Notes: generated from the letters alone by a model not told the origin. Positions 52,508 to 60,608 are shown, numbered from the stretch's first letter. The stretch: 64,000 nt of DNA from PALSA-270 sp963770245 (GCA_963770245.1 CAVYOX010000008.1:558001-622000), one strand, 5' to 3'. A program made the numbers and translations.

Positions 52508-53018
52508 ACAGCAAAGCGCAGGCGAATGTAATCCGCTGTCCACTTCCCGTTTGCATCGCAGAGAACAGGCTTGAGCACGCCGTAACTTCATCGAGAAAGC
52601 CGCCGCGCTCCTCACACGGCAACGCGGCCGAAAATGGATTGGCGAATGTCTCCAGCCATCCGCGCATTCGGGTTGGCAGAGGGGTGGGGCGCGGAATCAG
52701 TTGTACACTTTGCGGCACAAAACCAGCCCGCCGCAGCCGGGTTTCATAGTCTTCGACTGTCGGGAAATACCACGGAATCCACGAAGCCGCGTCTCGGATG
52801 CCCCGGCGCTCCAGCGTGGCCACTAACGCGACGGTAATAGCGCCCACGCACGCATGCCAGCCCAACTCGCCCACGAGCCTTCCTCCGATGCTCAAGGCGC
52901 GAAAATATCCTGAGCTCGCCGCTCCCTTTTCGTGAACGAGGCCTGAAGAGCCTCCGGATACGAACGCAGAAAGTCTCTGGACCTCCCTAGCGCCACCTGT
53001 GATTTGGGTCACTGACAA
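52506..53018 (-). pseudogene. SAM-dependent methyltransferase remnant (C-terminal part with a frameshift)
   Basis: From about FRALSIGGRLVGELG the frame matches the second half of a class I methyltransferase: VALVATLERRG, WYFPTVEDYETRLRRAGFVPQSVQLIPRPTPLPTRMRGWLETFANPF, FLDEVTAC. The other frame then continues VLKPVLCDANGKWTADYIRLRFAV, the family's usual end, so a one-base shift near 52580 splits it. The N-terminal SAM-binding half is absent; the first 40 residues are unrelated. Not functional as it stands. Confidence 0.8.
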
Positions 53019-53059
53019 AGCGGTTGCGGTCGCCTAGTCTCTCTTTTACGAGGCGTATT

Positions 53060-53200
53060 ATGGGCATCACTTCATTGTCCCTGATACTCGCCCTTCTCTT
53101 CGGCTGGTGGTTGGTCACGGTCGGCCTCGCTACTGGCACGTTCAAACTCAGAAGGCATGACCCTCGCCACCACGATGGGGGAGGGGAGCACCAGCACTAG
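53060..53200 (+). CDS. small His-rich single-span membrane protein (46 aa)
   Basis: MGITSLSLILALLFGWWLVTV forms one transmembrane helix, followed by FKLRRHDPRHHDGGGEHQH, a tail with six histidines. GAGG lies 6 bases before the ATG. Size and a metal-binding tail suit a small metal-resistance accessory protein; it faces the RcnR-type regulator gene. No named family. Confidence 0.55.
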   Translation: MGITSLSLILALLFGWWLVTVGLATGTFKLRRHDPRHHDGGGEHQH

Positions 53201-53286
53201 AAGCTCCGATGGAGCCTTGGATCCGGCAGTCCAGATAACTTGGACTTGGCATAGAGCAACCCACTGGCGTTCTCGTCTCATGAGGC

Positions 53287-53574
53287 TTACTTCAGGTACG
53301 CGCGCACCAGCCCAATGAGGTCCTCGGTCAACTCTTCGTTCGATTCTGTCCCGCGATCCTGATGCGTGATGTGCAGCCGGATGTGATCTTCCAGGATCTC
53401 CGCCATCAGGCTGTTCACGCCACCCCGAATCGCCGCCAGCAACATCAGGATGTCCGCGCATTCGTTCCCCTCAGTGACAGAGCGCTCGACAGCCGTTATT
53501 TGCCCGGCGAGCCGTTTTATCCGAGAAAGCAGCTTCTGTTTTTCCGTGGAGATTTCTGGGCGTTTGTCTTTCAT
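53287..53574 (-). CDS. RcnR/CsoR/FrmR-family (DUF156) transcriptional repressor
   Basis: 95 residues from the ATG at 53574 (an ATG at 53586 adds four). An all-helical DUF156 fold: KQKLLSRIKRLAGQITAVERSV, then the ligand set Cys in NECADILMLLAAIRGGVNSLM, and EDHIRLHITHQ with His residues spaced as H-x3-H-x2-H, matching the Ni/Co sensor RcnR more than the Cu sensor CsoR (which has Cys at the second position). The tail LIGLVRAYLK is family-typical. An RcnR N-terminal His3 is not seen. The operator at 53602-53631 is just upstream, in front of divergent plus-strand DNA. Confidence 0.88.
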   Translation of the reverse strand: MKDKRPEISTEKQKLLSRIKRLAGQITAVERSVTEGNECADILMLLAAIRGGVNSLMAEILEDHIRLHITHQDRGTESNEELTEDLIGLVRAYLK

Positions 53575-53601
53575 AAATTTTTTCAATCCCCTACTTTTCT
53601 C

Positions 53602-53631
53602 TTGACATGTACCATAGGGGGGTACTATATA
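53602..53631 (+). promoter_or_regulatory. promoter/operator with a G6 tract, likely target of the RcnR/CsoR-type repressor
   Basis: TTGACA (53602-53607) is followed by ACCATAGGGGGGTACTATAT. The G6 tract flanked by ATAG/CTAT inverted arms is the hallmark of RcnR/CsoR operators and overlaps the spacer and -10 region. It faces the plus strand, toward 53640 onward, and also lies close to the repressor gene's own start. Confidence 0.75.
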
Positions 53632-53959
53632 TGAGTCGGGGCCGGAAAGCTAGGCCTCCCGAAACATGCTAAGCAAAGGACGTATGAAAACAAGCAGTGA
53701 ATACAAGCCCCCGAGAACGGTCGGCGGCTTCCCGGTGTAGAAAGAAGCACTCTGGTGTTCCGATAAGCGTCTGTGTCCTGCCTACCGCCTCACCTCTGCT
53801 TCTTCCGCCTGACAACTGAAGAATGAGAGGGATCGAGGCCCGTGCCGCGAGGCAGCTTCTTCCTTCGCAAAATTGAAACGCGCGAACTGCACGATGCGCT
53901 CAGCCGCGGTAGAGCTGTGCTAAGCGTAAGGGTCCTAGTCCGCGTGACGGGGGTTCCCC
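53632..53959 (+). other. leader region behind the G-tract promoter, no confident gene
   Basis: About 330 bases. One mini open frame at 53684-53740 encodes 18 residues (MKTSSEYKPPRTVGGFPV) after AAAGGA. It could be the start of a lost gene. Nothing else resembles a gene. Confidence 0.35.
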
Positions 53960-54196
53960 GTGCATTTGTTTGGCAAGTTTTGGATTGCCGTTGCGCTGAT
54001 TCCATTCTGGGCAGCGGTGATTGCTGTCCTGCTTGAACGGCTGCACGGGGATTCCAAACTCGAACGTTTAGCGCCGCTACGTGGGAACAAGGCTCAGGGT
54101 GAAGAACAAAAGGCCAGGAGCGCGTGTTTGAGAATGATGCCGGTCAACCGGCAGGACATTCAGGCCCAACGCCCCCGACGACGTCGTGAAAAGTAG
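53960..54196 (+). CDS. small hypothetical membrane protein (78 aa)
   Basis: GTG start with no strong Shine-Dalgarno. Residues 1-25 (HLFGKFWIAVALIPFWAAVIAVLLE) form one hydrophobic helix; the rest is basic and polar (QDIQAQRPRRRREK). Codon use is plausible in the first half. It lies behind the G-tract promoter. It may be a real small protein or the tail of a deleted one. Confidence 0.35.
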   Translation: MHLFGKFWIAVALIPFWAAVIAVLLERLHGDSKLERLAPLRGNKAQGEEQKARSACLRMMPVNRQDIQAQRPRRRREK

Positions 54197-54239
54197 TGGG
54201 AACCGGAACGCAGGAAGCGAAGGAAAGGAGGAAACGACA

Positions 54240-54527
54240 ATGCGCACCACTCTACTTGCACCAGAAGTAGCGATGACCATGCCGTTCGTCGGCGCGGCCC
54301 AACAGCAAGACTGGAAGGTCAAGCCCACGGAACATGCCGAGGATTGCAAGCGGCCGTTGAGCTTCAAATGGGTCGTGGTCATCGACGAACAGGGCAAGCG
54401 AAGGCTCCAGATGCGCTGGACTGTTGCGCAGTCCCCCATTCCTTCCACGGTTTGTGAGGGAACGCTACGAGGTATCCAACCCCCAAGATGCCGGGTAATC
54501 CAACTCCCGGCTCGCAGGTCGGGGTAG
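54240..54527 (+). CDS. small secreted hypothetical protein (95 aa)
   Basis: A near-perfect AGGAGG lies 8 bases before the ATG. The first 20 residues resemble a signal peptide (MRTTLLAPEVAMTMPFVGAAQ), followed by DWKVKPTEHAEDCKRPLSFKWVVVIDEQGKRRLQM and a Cys/Arg-rich end. No family recognised; the C-terminal third looks less protein-like and may be out of the original frame. Confidence 0.5.
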   Translation: MRTTLLAPEVAMTMPFVGAAQQQDWKVKPTEHAEDCKRPLSFKWVVVIDEQGKRRLQMRWTVAQSPIPSTVCEGTLRGIQPPRCRVIQLPARRSG

Positions 54528-54554
54528 CGATTTTCTTAATTCGAGGCCAGGCAC

Positions 54555-54821
54555 GTGAATCTTCTTTCCATATTCTATTACCGGTACAAGAAGATCCTGA
54601 AGACGATCAGGCTGTACCTCATCATCGCCGGTCCCGGCATTATCGTCATGGTCGCGGATAACGATGCCGGCGGCAACCCGGAAAGCACCATGAAGCAGGC
54701 CGCGGATGCGTTTATCCGCTATGGTTTCCGGGCGCTTCCCGTTACGGATAAAAACGACATCATTCTGGGGGTTGTTCCCTATCGCGATGTCATGAATCTT
54801 AAACATCGCATTCTTGAATAG
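54555..54821 (+). CDS. in-frame remnant: NRAMP-type transporter N-terminus joined to a CBS domain end
   Basis: 88 residues (GTG start). Residues 1-40 are the first helix of an NRAMP/MntH metal transporter: LIIAGPGIIVMVADNDAGG, where the DN-D/GG motif is the helix-1 metal site. Residues 41-88 are the second half of a CBS domain: ESTMKQAADAFIRYGFRALPVTDKNDIILGVVPYRDVMNLK. NRAMP proteins with C-terminal MgtE-N/CBS domains are known, so the middle (most of the membrane domain) has been lost by an in-frame deletion near 54670-54680. It cannot transport. Confidence 0.82.
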   Translation: MNLLSIFYYRYKKILKTIRLYLIIAGPGIIVMVADNDAGGNPESTMKQAADAFIRYGFRALPVTDKNDIILGVVPYRDVMNLKHRILE

Positions 54822-54933
54822 ACGAGGTCGCCGAATGATACGGGGCCGGCTGCACTAAGCCAAGGCCCAATGGGACGGCAACTGTTACATTCCTTTAACG
54901 CACGAAGTGCATCCTGATCGGATTGGACTGGGT

Positions 54934-56391
54934 ATGAGAACCGTAGGTCCTAAATCGGTGGGTCGGATCGCAATGCTTCTGGCCGCCTGGTGGCTAGTCG
55001 CCGCGGCGGCCTGTACCCTCCCTACGTTCGGCCAGCAGCCTGATGCGCCTCAGCCGAATGGCGGCGCCGCGGCCGCAACCTCGGACGATCCAGCCAGCCA
55101 GCCCAGCAGCGGCGACCCTGAATCGATGTTGCCGCACTTCAGGGACGAGCGCTTCTGGATCTCCGGGCAGGCGAACTTCATCTTCCAGGCTCATCCCGGC
55201 TTTCCCGCCGACTATAGTGGGCCTAACAGCCTCAGGGCAACTTTTGACAAAGCCACTTCGCGGATCTTGACGCTATATACCGGCGTCGAACTCAACCCTT
55301 CTACCGAGGTTCTGGTTGACATCGAAGAAGCCGGCGGTTCGGCGCTCAGCACCGGCCTGGGACTGGCGGGAAATACGGACCTTGATATCGTGCGCAACCC
55401 GCTGCTGAGCAAAGCGCCCTACCTGGCCCGCGCCGTGATCCACAAAGTGTTCGCTTTGAGCAAGGATAAGGTCGAGAACCAGCGTAGTTCTCTCTCGTTG
55501 TTCGGCGAGTTGCCGCGACGCCGCCTGGAAATTCGCTTCGGCAAGTTCAGCATGCCGGATTTCTTCGACCTGAATTCGGTCGGCTCCGACACGCATCTTC
55601 AGTTCACCAACTGGTCGGTTGACAACAACGGTGCCTGGGACTACGCCGCTGATACGCGTGGCTATACCGTCGGCATCGTAGCGGACTATGAGGACCGCAA
55701 TTGGGGTTTCCGCTTTGCGGAAGGGCTAATGCCGAAAGTTGCGAACGGAATTGACTTGGTGTGGCGGCCGTGGCAGGTTCATGCGGAAAATTGGGAATAC
55801 GAGCTGCGCCGTGGCGTCCTGCCGAAAAAAGGTGGCGTCGTCCGACTATTGGCGTACACGAACTATGCAAATATGGGCATCTATCGCGATGCGATTGCTC
55901 AGTTTCAACAAGGCTTGGTCCCAATCCCAGAAATCACTAACCATCCCTGGCACGTCACGCGCAAATATGGCTTTGGCGTCAATCTAGAACAGAATCTCAC
56001 CCGGAACGTCACTGCCTTCGCCCGCTGGGGATGGGACAACGGAAAAACCGAGTCATTTGCCTACACCGAGATTGATTCGACCTTCCTCGAAGGCGTGGGA
56101 ATGAATGGCTGGATGTGGCATCGCAAGCAAGACCGCGCCGGGGTTGCCTTCGTGTCGAATGGGATCAACAAAGATCACCAGAATTACCTACGGCTGGGAG
56201 GACTGGGCTTTCTGCTGGGAGATGGCGGATTAAACTACGGGCGGGAGAACATCGTCGAATCGTATTACACGGCACACGTTTGGCGGGGAATCTATCTCGC
56301 TCCCGGACTACAGTACGTCGTGAATCCCGGCTACAATCGCGACCGCGGCCCGGTCGTCGTGCCCACCTTCCGGGCGCACGTGGAGTTCTAG
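54934..56391 (+). CDS. OprB-like carbohydrate-selective porin family protein
   Basis: 485 residues. Signal peptide (to about FGQQ), a Pro/Ala/Ser linker, then a barrel with ERFWISGQANFIFQAHPGFPADYSGPNSL, LTLYTGVELNPSTEVLVDIEEAGG, RLEIRFGKFSMPDFFDLNSVGSD, and the OprB-type end YYTAHVWRGIYLAPGLQYVVNPGYNRDRGPVVVPTFRAHVEF with a final Phe. A GTG at 54907 would lengthen it by nine residues. OprB is named for sugar porins, but members near NRAMP genes may carry metals; the adjacent NRAMP remnant is worth noting. Confidence 0.88.
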   Translation: MRTVGPKSVGRIAMLLAAWWLVAAAACTLPTFGQQPDAPQPNGGAAAATSDDPASQPSSGDPESMLPHFRDERFWISGQANFIFQAHPGFPADYSGPNSLRATFDKATSRILTLYTGVELNPSTEVLVDIEEAGGSALSTGLGLAGNTDLDIVRNPLLSKAPYLARAVIHKVFALSKDKVENQRSSLSLFGELPRRRLEIRFGKFSMPDFFDLNSVGSDTHLQFTNWSVDNNGAWDYAADTRGYTVGIVADYEDRNWGFRFAEGLMPKVANGIDLVWRPWQVHAENWEYELRRGVLPKKGGVVRLLAYTNYANMGIYRDAIAQFQQGLVPIPEITNHPWHVTRKYGFGVNLEQNLTRNVTAFARWGWDNGKTESFAYTEIDSTFLEGVGMNGWMWHRKQDRAGVAFVSNGINKDHQNYLRLGGLGFLLGDGGLNYGRENIVESYYTAHVWRGIYLAPGLQYVVNPGYNRDRGPVVVPTFRAHVEF

Positions 56392-56625
56392 CGGCATTCA
56401 GCAAGAGACGCGGGATCACTTTGCATCGAGGGACTCTAGCGCGCGCTTCGCGACGTCCATCGGCAAGGGCGCGTATCCTAACGCAGAACATTTCTTTTGG
56501 CCAGAAGTCAGCGTCCAGTGGACGAGATCCAGTAAGGCACTCTTCTTGTTCTTATCTTCCGTCGGCTGAGGAGAGGAATATCCGGGCAAGCAGGCAGATG
56601 CCGAAGCGTTGTTGTCCCCATGCCG

Positions 56626-57021
56626 TTAACACTGCTTTTGTTCCACTAAACGGGCCTTGAACTTCCGTCCCTGCGGTGTTCTTAGTGTGAGATTCTTGCC
56701 TTTCAGTACAAACTCGACGTCTTTGTCCTTCGCGGAAAACAGATCATCGATCTCTTCTAGGACAGGAGTTTCGTACTCAGCGCAATATGTCTGGTCGGAA
56801 GTGCGCACTGCAAAATAAAGGAGATAATAGTGGATTTGGAGATAGTGGCTGACAAAATAGCGGTGTGCCAAAACTTTTCGTACATTGAGGATCTTTCCGA
56901 TCTGCTGACCTTCGCCTGACGAACTGGGCGGAGGCGTTGAACTGTTTCCGTATCTGGCCGCGACAATGGTTGCGAGCAAGACCAGTGGTAAAACGCTGCG
57001 TCGCAGTCCCCTGTGTGCCAT
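56626..57021 (-). CDS. small secreted hypothetical protein (131 aa)
   Basis: Signal-like N-terminus (RRSVLPLVLLATIVAARYG), a Ser/Pro linker, then VRKVLAHRYFVSHYLQIHYYLLYFAVRTSDQTYCAEYETPVLEEIDDLF and KDVEFVLKGKNLTLRTPQGRKFKARLV, a beta-rich segment ending in Cys. It follows the response regulator by 26 bases, so it is likely part of the HK-RR operon. GAGG lies just before the ATG. Family unknown. Confidence 0.65.
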   Translation of the reverse strand: MAHRGLRRSVLPLVLLATIVAARYGNSSTPPPSSSGEGQQIGKILNVRKVLAHRYFVSHYLQIHYYLLYFAVRTSDQTYCAEYETPVLEEIDDLFSAKDKDVEFVLKGKNLTLRTPQGRKFKARLVEQKQC

Positions 57022-57047
57022 GTCCGACCCTCTTACGGCTTCCCGTG

Positions 57048-57704
57048 CTAGAGCTGATCCCGATGTTGCTCCAAAACGATACGCACCAATTGACTGCGCG
57101 TCCGGACGCCGGTCTTCGAAAAGAGCTGCTGAAGTGTGGCTTTGACCGAGCTCTCCGACACTCCGATTCGCTCCGCAATTTCTTTATTCGCAAGGCCCTC
57201 GAACACACATGAGAGCACCTGCTGTTCCCGCTCAGTGAATCGCCGTGTTCGATTGTCCGGTGGCGTTCCGACCTCATTCCTAAAGGCAGTCTGCAGTTGC
57301 TCCTGGTTTAACCACGCCTTGCCAGCCATCACGTCACGAATTGCTTGTGCCAGCAATGCGGCGGAATCGTGTTTTAGAAAAACTCCGGAAATCCCAGAAC
57401 GGATCAGCTCCGCAGCCACGCTCGCATCCACACCTGCCGTCACAACCAAAACCTTTCCCTGGAATCCCTGTTCCTTTAGCAATCGGAGAAACTGCCGGCC
57501 ATCGCTCCCGCCAAGATCGAAATCAAGGAGCACGACGTCGATCGCCTTGCGCCGCAGAATCTGCAAACCCTCTTCGATTGTGCCGCAGTGGGCAGCCACC
57601 GCGAATCCCGGCTCTGCAGCGAGGAGCCGACTTGCACTCTCGCGAAACAAGGTGTGATCGTCTAACAACAAGAGGCGGACGGTGCTCGCCGCAGTTTCAA
57701 GCAT
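57048..57704 (-). CDS. NarL/FixJ-family response regulator
   Basis: 218 residues. The receiver has VRLLLLDDHTLFRESASRLL, the phosphoacceptor Asp in DVVLLDFDLGGSDG, and the conserved Thr/Lys region (VTAGVD, GVFLKHDSAALL). The C-terminal LuxR-type helix-turn-helix reads RFTEREQQVLSCVFEGLANKEIAERIGVSESSVKATLQQLFSKTGVRTRSQLVRIV. The ATG at 57704 overlaps the last codons of the kinase gene by eight bases, so they are translationally coupled. Together they probably control the divergent RND operon. Confidence 0.92.
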   Translation of the reverse strand: MLETAASTVRLLLLDDHTLFRESASRLLAAEPGFAVAAHCGTIEEGLQILRRKAIDVVLLDFDLGGSDGRQFLRLLKEQGFQGKVLVVTAGVDASVAAELIRSGISGVFLKHDSAALLAQAIRDVMAGKAWLNQEQLQTAFRNEVGTPPDNRTRRFTEREQQVLSCVFEGLANKEIAERIGVSESSVKATLQQLFSKTGVRTRSQLVRIVLEQHRDQL

Positions 57705-59154
57705 TTGCCACCTCCTCGTGTGCGACGCCCAGGGGCAAGACCGCAGCGAAGCAGCAGCCTTCCGATCTCGGCTCGTAAGAAAGTTCCCCGCCAAAACTGC
57801 GCATAATCACCCTAGAAACATAGAGCCCGAGACCGCTGGACTCGGCGCCACGCTGAAACGGCCGGAATAGGTTTTCGGGCAAAGCGATGCCCGTTCCCGT
57901 GTCCTCGAATCGAATTGTGATTGTCCCTTTCTCTTCTCGCGCCGCAATTCGAAGTTGCTTCACCCCGGTCGACGCCATGGCCCGGCGACTATTCTTCGCC
58001 AGATTTAAAAAAACCTGAATGAGTCCGTACCGGTCAGCCCAAACCAATGGCAATGATTCCTGCACATCCCATTGCATCTCTATCTTTGATTCGTGATAGG
58101 CGGTTTCGATCAGTATCCGGAATTCGTCCAGCACAGACCTAAGCTCAACCACCTCGCCATTCTGAGACGTGGTGGAACCCAATTCCAATGCCGACACTCT
58201 TTCCAGGCTCTGGATCAAGTTCCCCAAGGCGTTAAAGTCCTCGTTCGATTCAAGCTCCTTAACTCGGGAGAGGTTCTTATGCACGACAAGCACTGCACCG
58301 CAGAGGTTCCGAATTTCATGGGCCACCGCGCTCATCAGAATTCTCGTGTTTTTCAATAGATAGTCTAGGCTGAGATCCTCGCGATTCCGCAGATCCTCAG
58401 AAAGATCGACGATGATGGCCGCGAGGCGTGGGCCCGATATCGTACCGTATGTCGAAAACCAAACACCGGCCAGAAAAACCTCTCCATCGCTCCTTTTCCC
58501 TGTGCACTGCAGAGTGGTCCGGAATACCCGCGGCTGTTGGGTTTTGAGGACGGTTTGCAAAGCTGGGAGATAAGAATTGATTTCCTGGCCTTGCAAGGGC
58601 TTTCCTTCAGGAGCGAGCAATTGTTGGGCCGCTTCATTTGCCAACAGAACGTTGCCGCCGGAGTTAATTGTGACGATCGCAGCCGGACTACTTTCAACAA
58701 GGGAACGCAACTGCTCCTCTGCGTCTTGGCGCAGCTTGATCTGTCCTTCGAGTTCTTCGACGTGCGTCATCGCAATTCGGCGATTGCGGACCAGCTCCGA
58801 AACAAACAGCCCCGTACCAACAAATCCTGCCGAGCTAAACAGCAAGCGAACCACAGCTTCATTTTCAGGCAAATTGCTGAAAGCTTCCTGAAGAACGGCA
58901 CAGACTAGTGCAACTCCGACGATCTGAGTCCTTGAAAGGAACCCACCGAGAATCATGATAGGAAATAGGTAAAGAAACCCCAGGGAGATGTAGGGCTTCG
59001 TCGCCCAGTCAACCGCTGCGATCGCTGCGATCAAGAGACCGGCAACCACGATCAGTCGGGCACGGTTGACCGGTGCGTAGATGGACTGTAGATCTTTCAC
59101 GGGTGGTGCGTAAATCGGCGGAGGCTCTTTCATGGCCACTCTTTTCATGGCCAT
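57697..59154 (-). CDS. membrane-anchored PAS histidine kinase
   Basis: 485 residues. Three to four hydrophobic helices (LIVVAGLLIAAIAAVDW, LGFLYLFPIMILGGF, IVGVALVCAVL, LFSSAGFVGTGLFVSELV), a coiled linker, a PAS domain (LRSLVESSPAAIVTINSGGNVLLANEAAQQLL), a HisKA-like helix with the His in AVAHEIRNLCGAV, and HATPase (DRYGLIQVFLNLAKNSRRAM, FEDTGTGIALPENLFRPFQRGAESSGLGLYVSRVIMRSFGG). Such kinases with a cognate NarL-type regulator occur beside efflux operons. The first codons repeat ATGGCCATG. Confidence 0.9.
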   Translation of the reverse strand: MAMKRVAMKEPPPIYAPPVKDLQSIYAPVNRARLIVVAGLLIAAIAAVDWATKPYISLGFLYLFPIMILGGFLSRTQIVGVALVCAVLQEAFSNLPENEAVVRLLFSSAGFVGTGLFVSELVRNRRIAMTHVEELEGQIKLRQDAEEQLRSLVESSPAAIVTINSGGNVLLANEAAQQLLAPEGKPLQGQEINSYLPALQTVLKTQQPRVFRTTLQCTGKRSDGEVFLAGVWFSTYGTISGPRLAAIIVDLSEDLRNREDLSLDYLLKNTRILMSAVAHEIRNLCGAVLVVHKNLSRVKELESNEDFNALGNLIQSLERVSALELGSTTSQNGEVVELRSVLDEFRILIETAYHESKIEMQWDVQESLPLVWADRYGLIQVFLNLAKNSRRAMASTGVKQLRIAAREEKGTITIRFEDTGTGIALPENLFRPFQRGAESSGLGLYVSRVIMRSFGGELSYEPRSEGCCFAAVLPLGVAHEEVANA

Positions 59155-59160
59155 TCTAAT
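59131..59160. repeat. 15-bp imperfect tandem duplication across the kinase start codon
   Basis: CATGGCCACTCTTTT is followed head to tail by CATGGCCATTCTAAT. On the minus strand this doubles GCCATGAAA, giving several alternative start codons (59154, 59148, 59133) for the kinase. Confidence 0.7.
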
Positions 59161-59167
59161 GGTGCGC

Positions 59168-59258
59168 TATCTTCGCCTGTCAGGAAACTGCCTTCTCAAG
59201 AACTAGCCAAAAGATAGGCTCCCAGCTCGCCTAAAGATAACGTTGGAGCCTCAAGATA
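59168..59258. promoter_or_regulatory. four AAGATA-type repeats between the divergent kinase and RND operons
   Basis: TATCTT at 59168-59173 and AAGATA at 59211-59216, 59234-59239 and 59253-59258 lie in the 205-base divergent region. Possible binding sites for the NarL-type regulator; inferred only from position and repetition. Confidence 0.35.
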
Positions 59259-59359
59259 GGGTTCCCTTCGCACTGAGTGCCTTGCAGAATAATCCGCACA
59301 TCCAAGTACTGCATCCTTCGAGGTTGAGCTTGTCTGGAAGGCTTGAAGGTCGAACGAAA

Positions 59360-60571
59360 ATGATGAAATATCCGGTTCACATCAGCAAGACTGTCGCCGT
59401 TGTGTTTGTGGCGGCCACAGCGATTATTGTCGCAGCAGGACTTTTGGAATCTGGCTGTGGTCGTGGACAGGCCGCAAACGCGAATACGCCGCAGGAATCA
59501 GGCGCAAAATCCAATGCCTCCCCGTCCGAAACGGCCCTGGACCTGTCGCCCAGCCAACTGAACTCGATCAAGATCGAGCCGGTGGGAAGGTACCTGTTTC
59601 CCGTTGAGAAGGAAGCGGTCGGCAACATTGATTTTGCCGACGACCTGTCAGTTCAAGTCTTCCCGGCTTATCAGGGAACCATCATCAAGAGTTTTGTGGA
59701 ACTTGGCGTCAGTGTTCGGAAGGATCAACCTCTCTATACCATCAAAAGCCCCGACCTTATTCAGGCGGAGTCAAACCTGATTGGCGCGGCTGCGACTCTC
59801 GATCTGACCAACAAGGAACTGGCGCGCGTCCAGGGCCTTGGCGGTATTGCGGAGCGCGAGAAGGAACAGGCGATCTCGGATCAACAAACCGCTGAGGGCG
59901 CTCTCAAAGCGGCACGAGATGCAGTCCTCGTCTTTGGCAAGACGGATGCGGAAATCGATCAAATGATCGCTTCGCGCAGGACAGATGCTGCGCTGGTCGT
60001 ACGCAGCCCCATTTCCGGCAAGATCACATCCTTCAACGGGCCACCGGGGCTCTTGGTGCAACCGGGGAACCTGCCGGCGCCCTACTCGGTCGCCGACGTG
60101 ACAATCAAATGGATGCTGGCGAATGTTAGCGAAAGCGAGCTGTCATTTTTTCACCTGGGCCAGCCGGTTCAGGTCAAAGTGATGGCCTATCCCGGCCGCG
60201 TGTTCAAAGGTAAGGTCTCGAAGATCTACGCGACGGTTGACCCGAACACTCATCGAGTAACGATCCGTTCCGAGATCGCGGATCCCCACGATGAACTACG
60301 CCCCGGAATGCTCGCTAACTTCGTCATTCGCGTCCACGGCCCGGTGGAAGCCATCGCTGTACCCGCGAATGGCGTGGTCCGCGAAGCCGATGGCACGATG
60401 ACCGCTTGGGTGACAACCGATCGCCACCATTTTGTACAAAGAATCATCAAGATCGGACTGCGACACGGCGACCGGGTTCAAGTTCTCGATGGCTTGCAGC
60501 GCGGAGAACTCATCGTGGGGGACAACGCAGTGTTTCTTAGCAACATGCTGCAGGCGCCACCAACCGACTAG
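59360..60571 (+). CDS. RND efflux periplasmic adaptor (membrane fusion lipoprotein)
   Basis: 403 residues from the ATG at 59360 (a second ATG follows directly). Signal with a lipobox-like LESGCGRG. HlyD/CusB-type domains: a barrel-sandwich half (DDLSVQVFPAYQGTIIKSFVELGVSVRKDQPLYTI), an alpha hairpin (QAESNLIGAAATLDLTNKELARVQGLGGIAEREKEQAISDQQ), then VVRSPISGKITSFNGPPGLLVQPG, barrel strands and VPANGVVREADGTMTAWV. The first gene of a second tripartite efflux set, divergent from the two-component genes. Confidence 0.9.
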   Translation: MMKYPVHISKTVAVVFVAATAIIVAAGLLESGCGRGQAANANTPQESGAKSNASPSETALDLSPSQLNSIKIEPVGRYLFPVEKEAVGNIDFADDLSVQVFPAYQGTIIKSFVELGVSVRKDQPLYTIKSPDLIQAESNLIGAAATLDLTNKELARVQGLGGIAEREKEQAISDQQTAEGALKAARDAVLVFGKTDAEIDQMIASRRTDAALVVRSPISGKITSFNGPPGLLVQPGNLPAPYSVADVTIKWMLANVSESELSFFHLGQPVQVKVMAYPGRVFKGKVSKIYATVDPNTHRVTIRSEIADPHDELRPGMLANFVIRVHGPVEAIAVPANGVVREADGTMTAWVTTDRHHFVQRIIKIGLRHGDRVQVLDGLQRGELIVGDNAVFLSNMLQAPPTD

Positions 60572-60608
60572 ATTTAATGCCACTTTCATTTCATTAGAAG
60601 ACGAGCCC

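Noticed and set aside
53842..54036. Plus-strand open frame of 64 codons behind the G-tract promoter
   Set aside because: Arg/Val-rich with no hydrophobic or domain pattern; overlaps the better candidate at 53960.
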